The translations under genes were made by a program, and so were the position numbers. The notes beneath the pieces were generated by a model. It made no database searches and was not told where the DNA came from. It saw only the letters and a list, made by a program, of their open reading frames with translations. 64,000 nucleotides of DNA from Pseudovibrio japonicus (GTDB taxonomy: Bacteria > Pseudomonadota > Alphaproteobacteria > Rhizobiales > Stappiaceae): positions 310,001 through 374,000 of the forward strand of contig NZ_BMXE01000001.1 in the NCBI RefSeq assembly GCF_014651595.1, given 5' to 3'. Of this stretch, positions 55,830 through 64,000 are shown in pieces (the stretch's first letter is position 1; each line of letters opens with the position of its first letter).

Positions 55830-57755
55830 GTGAAGGTTCCGCGCGCTCTTGCCTTGCTCGTGTGCCTGTTTTTCTCGGTTGCCACTGTCTCCAAAGTTCA
55901 TGCATTCGAGCTGTTTGGCTATCACCTTTGGGGTGAAAAATCCGAGGATACAGAGGATACTCTTGCCGGTGTACCAGATCCCACACCTTATCGCGTTGAT
56001 TTCCATGTTGTGGGTGAAGATGACAAGCGTCCGAGCAAGATCGAGAAAGAGCTGCAATCCGTAAGCCTTCTGGTGCAAGATATCGATGATCTCCCCTCGG
56101 GAGCCAGTGGCACACTTGCCCGCGCAACGCAGGACTTTCAGCGCCTGATCGGCAAGCTATATGAAGATGGCTATTACGGTGCTTTGGTTCAGATCGCCGT
56201 AGAAGGTATGCCCCTCAATCAGGTTATTGTGCATCCTGAAAAAATCACCGAACGTCCTATTCCTATCACAGTAGAGATCACCCAAGGGCCCCAGTTTACT
56301 TTTGGCGCGGCGGACGTAACCTATGAGGGCCCGGCGACGAACAATGGGCTTGACCTACCGACCGCGGAGAAACTTGGTCTCATAGAAGGGGAACCCGCGC
56401 TATCAGCTAAAGTGCTGGACGCGGAGAGTAATGCTGTCGATTTTCTAAAGGACAACGGCTACCCATTTGCGCGGGTTAGCAACAGGCAATTGTTAGCTAA
56501 TCACGCCAGCCAGACCCTTAAAGTCAAACTAGATATTGTCAGCGGCGCCTATGCGCTTTTCGGGCCTGTTTCTGTGACAGGCACGGAAGAAATGGATCCG
56601 GACTTTGTTCGCACCTATGCAAACCTTCCGCGCGGCGAGCAGTGGGATGCAAAAGTTATTTCACGGGCGCAAAAAAGACTGCGCGATTTGGAAGTTTTCT
56701 CCAGTATTCGCTTTGAACCTGCGGGTGAGATCGACCCGAACGGTGAGTTGCCGATTACGATCATCGTGGCTGAGAGACCGAAGAAGGTTTTTGGTTTCGG
56801 CGCCAATTACTCCAGCAACGAGGGTATCGGTGTTGATGGGTATTGGCGACATCGCAATCTTTTTGGCAAAGCAGAACGACTTTCTCTCACGGGTTCAGTT
56901 GGTCAGCTGAATGCAGTCGACAATGAGCAGATCGAGTATGCTGCACGCCTCTCCTTCGAAAAGCCGGGGGTCATTGGTCCTTTAACCGCGTTTACGACCA
57001 GCGTTGCGGCCGTTCAGGAGAATCCGGACAACTTTCGTAGTACCTCCCTTTCCTATGATGCCTACCTTTCGCGGGAGTTTACCAAAAATCTGGAAGCGAG
57101 GATCGGCGCAGAAGTCTATTTTGCCAATGAGCGGGATGTGTTTGGCCGCAACGATTACTTCCTCCTCGGAATACCGGCTGACATGACATACGACAGTCGT
57201 GAAGACACTTTGAACCCGACCAACGGCGTGTGGGCAAGGCTGTTTTTCGAACCGGCCTATGATGCTCTTGGGAACACCGAGAACCTGTACTCCCGTGGTT
57301 CCATTGCCAGTTACTACCCTATTGCTGGTGATGATCGTGTCGTGTTGGCAGGCCGTGTGTCTGCGGGCGCCATCATCGCTCCATCTGTACCGGCTGTGCC
57401 TGCTGCACGGCGTTTTTTCCTGGGCGGCGGCGGAACCATTCGTGGCTATGCTTATAAGAATGTTGGCCCACGCATCGATGACGAAGTTACAGGCGGGCGC
57501 AGTTTCTTCTTGCTCAACGGCGAAGTCAGGACAAGAATTACCGAAAACATTGGTCTTGTCGGCTTTATCGATGCAGGCGCTGCGTATCTAACGCAGTTCC
57601 CCAACTTCGATTTGCCTCTCAGTGTGGGTGTTGGCGGTGGAGTGCGCTATTTCACACCTGTTGGCCCATTGCGACTGGATGTAGGTGTACCACTTCAGCC
57701 TAAGCGAAATGACCCGCCCTTGGCGCTCTATATTGGTTTAAGTCAGGCCTTCTAA
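55830..57755 (+). CDS. tamA: Outer-membrane assembly protein TamA
   Basis: A 641-residue Omp85-superfamily protein: signal peptide (VPRALALLVCLFFSVATVS...HA), POTRA domains (about residues 40-250), then a 16-strand barrel with the Omp85 motifs RRFFLGGGGTIRGYAYKNVG (RGY in loop 6) and VGGGVRYFTPVGPLRLDVG, ending in Phe. TamA acts with TamB in outer-membrane protein or phospholipid traffic. The start is uncertain: GTG 55830 gives a clean signal peptide but a weak Shine-Dalgarno; TTG 55773 has GGGAG upstream. Confidence 0.93.
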   Translation: MKVPRALALLVCLFFSVATVSKVHAFELFGYHLWGEKSEDTEDTLAGVPDPTPYRVDFHVVGEDDKRPSKIEKELQSVSLLVQDIDDLPSGASGTLARATQDFQRLIGKLYEDGYYGALVQIAVEGMPLNQVIVHPEKITERPIPITVEITQGPQFTFGAADVTYEGPATNNGLDLPTAEKLGLIEGEPALSAKVLDAESNAVDFLKDNGYPFARVSNRQLLANHASQTLKVKLDIVSGAYALFGPVSVTGTEEMDPDFVRTYANLPRGEQWDAKVISRAQKRLRDLEVFSSIRFEPAGEIDPNGELPITIIVAERPKKVFGFGANYSSNEGIGVDGYWRHRNLFGKAERLSLTGSVGQLNAVDNEQIEYAARLSFEKPGVIGPLTAFTTSVAAVQENPDNFRSTSLSYDAYLSREFTKNLEARIGAEVYFANERDVFGRNDYFLLGIPADMTYDSREDTLNPTNGVWARLFFEPAYDALGNTENLYSRGSIASYYPIAGDDRVVLAGRVSAGAIIAPSVPAVPAARRFFLGGGGTIRGYAYKNVGPRIDDEVTGGRSFFLLNGEVRTRITENIGLVGFIDAGAAYLTQFPNFDLPLSVGVGGGVRYFTPVGPLRLDVGVPLQPKRNDPPLALYIGLSQAF

Positions 57756-57806
57756 TTTGTGCGGCCTTCATGAGCCGCCGATACGCAGAGAAAGATTATC
57801 GAGCGA

Positions 57807-60800
57807 ATGCAACTGGTTCGACGCATCACTACGATCCTTGGCAAGGTACTGGCCCTTCTTCTTGTGCTGGTGCTGGTGATCTATGCGGGGCTGGTTGTGG
57901 CCAGTAGCTTTAATCAAGGTCGCCAGCTACTTGGGACAACACTTAGCTCACTTCTGCCAGATGTTACAATCGAACAGCCCCGTCTTACTGTTTCAGGCAA
58001 TTTGCTTGCGAAAGGCATTTATCTGTCTGATCAGGGTGGCTCCTGGCTCGAGATTCATGATGCAGCTGTTCGGTGGTCACCACTTGCGCTCATAACCAGG
58101 TCGCTTAATGTCCAGGAGTTATCAGCGCAGCGAGTTGGTCTTAGCCGCTTGCCCGCATCAGCTGAAAGTCCAGAGCCAGACGATACCAGTGCAACGGGAC
58201 TTGCGCTTCCTTTCAGTTCAATCCAGCTGCAACAACTGAACATCGAAGAAGTGGCGCTGCCCGCTTCACTTGCAGGGATGCCTGCGCAGTTTTCTGTCAC
58301 CGGAACAGCAAGTTATTCAAGTTCGCCCGACACAATTTCAGGTGCCCTCAACGTCACTCGGTCTGGCGCGGTTCAAGGATCGGCAAATCTTGAGGTGGAT
58401 TTTGATCCAACGGATGGTGTGGTCAATTTCCGGGCCATGGTCTCTGAAGCGGCCAATGGACTTGTGGCAAATCTTCTTGAGCTTGAGGACGCCCCCAGTT
58501 TTACACTGCAGATGGAAGGTGGCGGACCACTCTCAAACTGGTCTTCCTCACTACAGGTTGACCTGAATGATGTCCGGGCGATTGATGGCGATGTTACTCT
58601 TTCACAATCCGGAGCACAGAAGTTTCTGACCACCCGTCTGTCAGGTGAGCTGGACCAGTTTCTCCCTGCCTCGGTTACGAGCCTCTTTTCTGGACAAACC
58701 CTATGGTTTGCAAGTGCTTCGCTCAATGAGAACTATGTCCCGCTCACAGCTAATGCGAGGCTTTCAACGGGAGCGATCACCGCCCAGCTGGAAAACACCT
58801 ACGCTGTTGACGGTAAGGTTCTAGACGCAAAGGCACAGATTCAGACGGTTGCAAACAACAGCGAGCCACTTGTTCTGCGGGGCGGCACTCAAATTGTTCA
58901 ACTTGGTGCGCTGACGATCAATGCTTCAGCCTCCGGCCCTCTCGAGAACCTGGACTGGGATTTATCTGCGCAGTTCAGCCAAGTGGAGACGCACGACGTC
59001 GATGTGGATGACATAAACCTTTCAGCAAGGGGTGAAGGCGCGCAATTTTCGGATCAGGACATGTCTGTCCCGATGGAGGTTAACCTTCGGGTGAGTGGGA
59101 TTGACATACCTTCCTCTGCTGAAGATCAGCGCATCGATACTGCAACTCTCTCCCTTCAAGGGACAGCCTTCCCAATCCGGAAGGAACTAGACTTTTCTGA
59201 GCTTCATCTGGAAAGTGACGGGGCGAGAGCACACTTTGATATGATTGAAATCTCGCCTGAAAACGGGCGCGCAAAGGGTGAACTTTCCTTGTCAGACCTG
59301 AGCGTTCTGTCTGCCTTAGTCGGGTACGAACTTAGTGGTTCTGTTGAGACCAGTTTCTCGCTCCTTGCAGATTTTGATCAAATGTCTGGTGAGATCGACC
59401 TATCTGGGTCCAGCAATCGCGTGAGCCTGCAAAATGAGAGTGTTGATCGAGTCCTTGGTTCATTGAGCCAGTTCTCAGCGAAACTTTCGGCGACGGTGGA
59501 TACATCTGACCTTCTTTCCTCAACAGGTCATCTGGACAGGCTCACTTTCGATAACACCTTTGGACAGATTGAAGCTCATGGCACGTTGCAGGATCGTCAG
59601 GTGGACGGGGCTCTTACCGCGCAGGTCGAGCGGCTGGATCTACTGGATCCCCGAGTGGTTGGTGCGTTAAATGCCAGTGGCACGGTCTCCGGTGATGTCT
59701 CTGCCCCGGATGTAACGTTGAAGGTGCGGGCTGACCGCGTTGAGATGGATGGCACGCCATTGGAGCAGTTGCAGCTTTCGGCTGACGGAACGCTTTCTGA
59801 AACCACTCCTAATGCGGATATTGATCTTTCTGGCATGTTTGAAGGTCAAGCGCTTATCGGCAAGTTCAAGCTGGTTAGCGAGGCCGATAAGCTATCGATC
59901 CCCACACTGGATTTTGAGTTTGGCGGGAACTCGCTCACCGGTCATGCCCAGATCCCTGAGATTGCGCAGCTTCCGGAAGGTCTTGTCGGGCAGTTCACCA
60001 TTGAGGCCAATGATCTGAGTACGCTCTCACCCTTGGTTTTGACAGAGATCGACGGCTCTGCTCAGGGGCACCTTGACATTCAGCAGGATGGCGGGGATGC
60101 GCGGATCAAGTTTGATCTGACTGCAGACGGGCTGCGTTTTGAGCAAAGTTCCATTAGCTCATTTGTTGCTGAAGGCTGGATCGACAAGCCCTTCATGCGG
60201 CCAGCGGCTAACGCGAATATCACTCTTGATGGTGTTGAGATTGAAGGTATGAACCTGCGATCTTTGACCATGAATGCCACGCCGGTTGAGGGCAACACAG
60301 CCAATGCCGTGGCTACGGGGTTTTCTATTGAAGCTGACTTTGCTGAGAATAACGACAAGATACAAAGTACAGGGATGGTGCAAGCCGTTCCGGATGGCGT
60401 CGTTCTGACACTGAGCACTCTAGAGGGCATCTACAAAGGCATACAGACAAATCTGAGGCAGCCAGCTACGATCTCTTTGCTTGAAGACCGAACTTCTGTC
60501 ACTCCTTTTGAACTGGCACTGGGCAATGGTACACTGCGGGTTACCGGGAGCAACACTGGTGAACTGGATATCAGTGCGGAAATGATGCAGCTGCCACTTT
60601 CGCTTGCAAATGCTTTTGTCTCTGATCTTGACCTGGCGGGAACGCTGAATGGATCTGCGCGCGTGTCCGGAACAAAAGAGGCGCCTCAGGCCAACTGGCA
60701 GATTGTTCTTGATGGCTTTTCGGCAAAACCGCTTGCCGATAATCGCATTCTCCCGATTCAGATTGAAAACTCGGGCTCCTTTGCCGCAAACCAGATTGAC

Positions 60801-62207
60801 CAGCAGACAATTGTGAGCAACGGATCGGGCCTGAATGTCCAGAGTTCGGGAACCATCAATCTGACTGGAGCTCAGGAGTTGTCCTTGACGACAACCGGTA
60901 CTATTCCACTGGAAGTGGTGGGCGCCAAACTGATTGAGCAGAATCTGGGTGGTAGCGGTGGGTTCAGTCTCGATGGAACCGTTTCTGGTCCACTTAGAGA
61001 TCCACAAGTTGCCATTGAGATTCGTCCAGTCGATCTGGTGACCACCCAGTTCTCGACAGGTATGACCCTCACTGATTATGCCGGGGCTATTCGGATCACG
61101 CGTCAGGAGATCGTGATTGATGCATTGGAAGCTAAGTTCAGTAACAACGGCACATTGAACCTTAATGGCACACTGGGTCTGGGCGCAGGTCTGCCTGCTC
61201 AGATAGAGCTGACTATCGACGGCGGGCGCTATATTGACGGGACATTTATCAGCGCGTTGATTGATGCAGACCTTCGTTTGCAGGGGTCTCTTGCAGATGC
61301 TGGGTCACCACCTTCCATTGAAGGCAATGTAACCATCAATCAGGCTGATATCGAGATACCGAGTTCGTTTAACTCCAGCATCAATCCAGTGATTGTGCGC
61401 CATCTGAACGCACCTAAACCTGTGCTTGAGCAAGCCGAAATCCTAGCTCAGGATGAAGGGCGAGATACGGAACAAGAGAACGAGCAACCAAGCGCTCTTA
61501 TGATGGCCAATCTGAATGTGGATGTGGAAGCTGATGGCAAAATCTTCATACGCGGACGGGGCGTTAATGCAGAGGCTGGTGGCTCTTTGAATATTGGTGG
61601 CACACTCAGCGATGTCAGGACCGTTGGCGCCTTTTCACTGGTGCGCGGGCGGATTGACATTCTCTCAAAACGGCTAACGCTCAGTCGCGGCAATGTAACA
61701 TTCAGCGGACCGCTCGTCCCCCGGCTTGATTTTGCAGCAACGACAACCTCTGGCACTACGGAAATAACTGTTTTGGTGAGTGGACCTGCCGATATGCCAT
61801 CGGTCGACTTCACCTCTGTGCCAAGTTTGCCGAGTGACGAAGTGCTCTCACAGCTGTTATTTGGGGAGTCTGTCGATGACCTTTCACCATTTCAGTTGGC
61901 AAACCTTGCCAGCGCGATTTCGACGCTCACAGGCGGAACCGGTATTGAGGGACCGTTGGGCACCCTGCGCAATCTTTTGGGTGTTAGCGACATTGACATC
62001 AACTTTGATGCCGCCGGAAACCCGGAACTAGCTGTCGGTGGTTATGTAAGTGAGAGGGTATATCTGGGCGTCACGCAAGAGGCAACGACCGGTGACAACT
62101 CAGCGGCCGTTGATATTGATGTGACCAAGTTCTTGAAGCTTCGCGGACAAGCCGGCTCTGACGGGGATGCCAAAGCCGGTTTTTATTACGAGCGTGAGTA
62201 CGATTAA
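57807..62207 (+). CDS. tamB: Translocation and assembly module protein TamB
   Basis: A 1,466-residue inner-membrane-anchored, periplasm-spanning protein of the TamB/AsmA-like bridge family. One N-terminal helix (about residues 10-33), a very long beta-helical stretch of repeated strands, and the C-terminal DUF490 domain (GRGVNAEAGGSLNIGGTLSD, RGRIDILSKRLTLSRGNVTF, LGVTQEATTGDNSAAVDIDV). It follows tamA by 51 bp, probably one operon. Its stop codon overlaps that of the convergent oxidoreductase gene. Confidence 0.96.
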   Translation: MQLVRRITTILGKVLALLLVLVLVIYAGLVVASSFNQGRQLLGTTLSSLLPDVTIEQPRLTVSGNLLAKGIYLSDQGGSWLEIHDAAVRWSPLALITRSLNVQELSAQRVGLSRLPASAESPEPDDTSATGLALPFSSIQLQQLNIEEVALPASLAGMPAQFSVTGTASYSSSPDTISGALNVTRSGAVQGSANLEVDFDPTDGVVNFRAMVSEAANGLVANLLELEDAPSFTLQMEGGGPLSNWSSSLQVDLNDVRAIDGDVTLSQSGAQKFLTTRLSGELDQFLPASVTSLFSGQTLWFASASLNENYVPLTANARLSTGAITAQLENTYAVDGKVLDAKAQIQTVANNSEPLVLRGGTQIVQLGALTINASASGPLENLDWDLSAQFSQVETHDVDVDDINLSARGEGAQFSDQDMSVPMEVNLRVSGIDIPSSAEDQRIDTATLSLQGTAFPIRKELDFSELHLESDGARAHFDMIEISPENGRAKGELSLSDLSVLSALVGYELSGSVETSFSLLADFDQMSGEIDLSGSSNRVSLQNESVDRVLGSLSQFSAKLSATVDTSDLLSSTGHLDRLTFDNTFGQIEAHGTLQDRQVDGALTAQVERLDLLDPRVVGALNASGTVSGDVSAPDVTLKVRADRVEMDGTPLEQLQLSADGTLSETTPNADIDLSGMFEGQALIGKFKLVSEADKLSIPTLDFEFGGNSLTGHAQIPEIAQLPEGLVGQFTIEANDLSTLSPLVLTEIDGSAQGHLDIQQDGGDARIKFDLTADGLRFEQSSISSFVAEGWIDKPFMRPAANANITLDGVEIEGMNLRSLTMNATPVEGNTANAVATGFSIEADFAENNDKIQSTGMVQAVPDGVVLTLSTLEGIYKGIQTNLRQPATISLLEDRTSVTPFELALGNGTLRVTGSNTGELDISAEMMQLPLSLANAFVSDLDLAGTLNGSARVSGTKEAPQANWQIVLDGFSAKPLADNRILPIQIENSGSFAANQIDQQTIVSNGSGLNVQSSGTINLTGAQELSLTTTGTIPLEVVGAKLIEQNLGGSGGFSLDGTVSGPLRDPQVAIEIRPVDLVTTQFSTGMTLTDYAGAIRITRQEIVIDALEAKFSNNGTLNLNGTLGLGAGLPAQIELTIDGGRYIDGTFISALIDADLRLQGSLADAGSPPSIEGNVTINQADIEIPSSFNSSINPVIVRHLNAPKPVLEQAEILAQDEGRDTEQENEQPSALMMANLNVDVEADGKIFIRGRGVNAEAGGSLNIGGTLSDVRTVGAFSLVRGRIDILSKRLTLSRGNVTFSGPLVPRLDFAATTTSGTTEITVLVSGPADMPSVDFTSVPSLPSDEVLSQLLFGESVDDLSPFQLANLASAISTLTGGTGIEGPLGTLRNLLGVSDIDINFDAAGNPELAVGGYVSERVYLGVTQEATTGDNSAAVDIDVTKFLKLRGQAGSDGDAKAGFYYEREYD

Positions 62208-63220
62208 ACCGGCAGCCCAGCCAGCCGCATCGCTTCCTGATAGATTGGACGAGGCAGATTGATGCCAGACTGTTTTGCTTTGGCGCGCGCTATTAGGCGG
62301 GATGTTCCCGGCAGGCGTGCGCCCTGCTCCGATTCAATGGCGCTAACCAAGGTATGCATCCGCTCAGAAAAGCCTCCACCAGAGACCAGATTGGCATCGA
62401 TTGCGAGAATAACCTGACCGAGATCAGGGGCATCGCCCTCCCCGGAGAACAGGCTTGAGGCTTCAAATCCGAAAGCCGAGCCGCACAGGCCTGCGGCAAG
62501 GATCTCGATCATCATTGCCAGAGCGGCGCCTTTCGCCTCGCCAATCGGGATCATGGTTCCCTCAAGAGCTGCATCCGCGTCTGTAGTCGGTTGTCCTTCT
62601 TTATCCAACGACCAACCTTCCGGAATGGATTTGCCAGCACGCTGTGCGGCCATGATCTTTCCGCGGGCAACACGAGAAAGAGCCAGATCAATCACAAGCG
62701 GATCAGCGTCTCCATTGGGCGCTGCAAAGGCGATTGGGTTGGTGCCGAACATGGGGTTCTTGCCGCCAAATGCAGCAATGGCCTTTGGGGCATTGCCAAA
62801 GACCAGAGCGATCTTTCCTTCCCGTGCCAGCCGTTCGCAATGGGCACCAGCCTGCCCGAAATGGTGGGAATGGCAGATTGCACTGAGGGCCAGTCCGTTT
62901 TGCCCGGAGGCCTCCTTCAGGAACGGCATAGCAACTTCAATTGCAGGATAGGCAAACCCAAATTTGGCATCGACACGTTGAACAACCGGTGTGATGCACC
63001 GCGCTTCCGGTTTGGCAAAACCGTCCACTTTCCCAGATCTGGTTTGCGCGGTGTAGGACGGAATTCTGGACAGGCCGTGCCCTGCCTGACCATCAGCTTC
63101 CGCATTTACCAGCGCCTGAGCAACAATCTGTGCATTTGCGGGATCGGTTTTGTTTGCAGACAAGGCATCGATGGTGAGTTTACGTGCTTCTTCTAAGGAG
63201 AGATTGACCGTGTCTGACAT
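62204..63220 (-). CDS. LDH2-family oxidoreductase (malate/L-lactate dehydrogenase type)
   Basis: A 338-residue NAD(P)-dependent enzyme of the LDH2/MDH2 fold, unrelated to Rossmann lactate dehydrogenases. Motifs: AEADGQAGHGLSRIPSY with the catalytic-region histidine, CHSHHFGQAG, and FGTNPIAFAAPNGD. Members act on malate, ureidoglycolate, 3-sulfolactate or cyclic imines such as piperideine-2-carboxylate; sequence alone does not choose. Divergent from gabD, so a shared catabolic role is possible. Convergent with tamB, sharing stop-codon bases. Confidence 0.88.
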   Translation of the reverse strand: MSDTVNLSLEEARKLTIDALSANKTDPANAQIVAQALVNAEADGQAGHGLSRIPSYTAQTRSGKVDGFAKPEARCITPVVQRVDAKFGFAYPAIEVAMPFLKEASGQNGLALSAICHSHHFGQAGAHCERLAREGKIALVFGNAPKAIAAFGGKNPMFGTNPIAFAAPNGDADPLVIDLALSRVARGKIMAAQRAGKSIPEGWSLDKEGQPTTDADAALEGTMIPIGEAKGAALAMMIEILAAGLCGSAFGFEASSLFSGEGDAPDLGQVILAIDANLVSGGGFSERMHTLVSAIESEQGARLPGTSRLIARAKAKQSGINLPRPIYQEAMRLAGLPV

Positions 63221-63683
63221 GGGGGTATCCTTCGCAATTCGAGTTGTTTTTCAGCAGGTCGCTCCTGACATATTTTACAGGTCGGCACAATTGCTATGTG
63301 ATGCTAATTGTCGGCGATATTTATGGGCGCAATATTTGGGGGGCTCAGGGATCCGCTTTTTCGACAGGAATTGGAGTTCGTGCGCGTTTACCGGAATGAC
63401 ATCATTCCAGATTTTTCCGGTCTCCACATCTGTGCGGGAGCTCCCGTAAAGGCTTATAACTGCGCCAGTTTTTGTTCTCATCGCGAACGGTTGAGAAAGA
63501 GACAATTAATCGAACGTTCAAATTGCATTGCAGAATGGCTCAATCTTTGCAAATCCTATCGGAAACAGGTGTTATTCCCGGATCTGCCACTTATATGTGT
63601 AGATTAGATAACGCCATTCTCACGTCTTGCTTCCCAATCTCTCCCCATTGCCTCGCGGGATTTTACTTCATCAGGAGATACTC
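63221..63683. promoter_or_regulatory. Divergent control region with two palindromes
   Basis: 463 bp without a gene between the LDH2-type gene and gabD. It contains GGAATGA-CA-TCATTCC (63393-63408) and the perfect 12-bp palindrome CGGGAGCTCCCG (63435-63446). Both are dyads of the kind bound by dimeric regulators and sit centrally between the two genes. No regulator gene lies in the window next to them. Confidence 0.5.
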
Positions 63684-64000
63684 ATGACTTCCACAGTCTC
63701 ACCAACCAAAGATATTCCGCTCCTTCGTGAAGCCTGCCTCATAGGAGGAAAGTGGGTCAGCGGAGACGAGAGTAATTCGATCTCGGTGAACAACCCGGCC
63801 ACCGGAGCCATCATCGGACGCGTCCCCCGGTTCGGGCGGCCTGAGACAGCAGAAGCGATTAGTGCTGCTCACGCTGCGTTTAAAATCTGGTCCAAGATGA
63901 CAGCTGTAGAGCGCTGCAATTTGATGCTGGCCTGGGCAGATCTGATTAGTGAAAACCAGCATGACCTTGCCCGGTTGCTGACCATCGAAATGGGCAAGCC
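63684..64000 (+). CDS. gabD: Succinate-semialdehyde dehydrogenase, N-terminal part (cut by window end)
   Basis: The first 105 residues of an aldehyde dehydrogenase. After PLLREACLIGGKWVSGDES come NPATGAIIGRVPRFG and TIEMGKP, matching the N-terminal NAD(P)-binding region of GabD, which oxidises succinate semialdehyde to succinate in GABA catabolism. AGGAG lies seven bases upstream of the ATG. The catalytic Cys and Glu are outside the window, so a glutarate-semialdehyde or related aldehyde dehydrogenase cannot be excluded. Confidence 0.88.
   Translation, partial: MTSTVSPTKDIPLLREACLIGGKWVSGDESNSISVNNPATGAIIGRVPRFGRPETAEAISAAHAAFKIWSKMTAVERCNLMLAWADLISENQHDLARLLTIEMGK

Noticed and set aside
55530-56127. 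Minus-strand frames of 150-182 codons over the start of tamA
   Set aside because: They overlap each other and the tamA signal peptide region and show no family features.

Overview
The window looks like a chromosomal segment of an alphaproteobacterium of the order Hyphomicrobiales (Rhizobiales). The evidence is the rhizobial-type flagellar set: FlbT, FlaF, MotB-MotC-MotD(FliK), MotE, a short rhizobial flagellin and an FtcR/Rem-type regulator. The moderate GC content and gene content would fit a marine member such as Pseudovibrio. That genus guess is inference and was not tested.

Layout. (a) 1-6.5 kb is housekeeping: a gamma-glutamylcyclotransferase-like gene cut by the window edge, glutathione reductase (gor), a DUF2059 exported protein, rpiA, divergent gph, an MFS transporter, a tRNA-Val(UAC) and a small membrane protein. 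(b) 6.5-15.2 kb holds a stand-alone, divergent TrpB-like enzyme and a dipeptide-type ABC importer on the minus strand. Its single permease/ATPase set (BCDF) is flanked by two close paralogues of the substrate-binding protein, with strong hairpins at the boundaries. (c) 15.8-17.8 kb holds a MerR regulator, slyX, a candidate small RNA and a FadR-type GntR regulator. (d) 17.8-53.5 kb is one large flagellar locus. About 40 genes lie on the minus strand from motA (49.7 kb) down to 17.8 kb, in several transcription units, and a divergent plus-strand unit (flgF, an unknown gene, fliI) faces ftcR. It encodes the MS/C ring (FliF, FliG, FliM, FliN), export apparatus (FlhA, FlhB, FliP, FliQ, FliR, FliH, FliI, FliJ), rod, P and L rings, hook, junction proteins, flagellin, stator (MotA, MotB, MotC, MotE) and assembly regulators. 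At least six members of this locus are not standard named flagellar genes. (e) 53.5-54.2 kb is an AT-rich gene-free stretch. (f) 54.2-62.2 kb carries ugd (UDP-glucose dehydrogenase) and the tamA-tamB translocation/assembly pair. (g) 62.2-64 kb has an LDH2-type oxidoreductase divergent from a truncated succinate-semialdehyde dehydrogenase gene.

Most notable observations: five copies of GACAAG/CTTGTC within 141 bp of the divergent motA/flgF control region, with a related tandem copy ahead of flgE, a candidate flagellar operator; an FtcR regulator whose receiver domain lacks the phospho-acceptor aspartate; several uncharacterised proteins embedded in and translationally coupled to the flagellar genes, including a second FliL-like protein; and a possible small RNA between slyX and the GntR gene. 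I saw no CRISPR array, insertion sequence, prophage or clear pseudogene. All family assignments come from reading the translated sequence, not from database searches.
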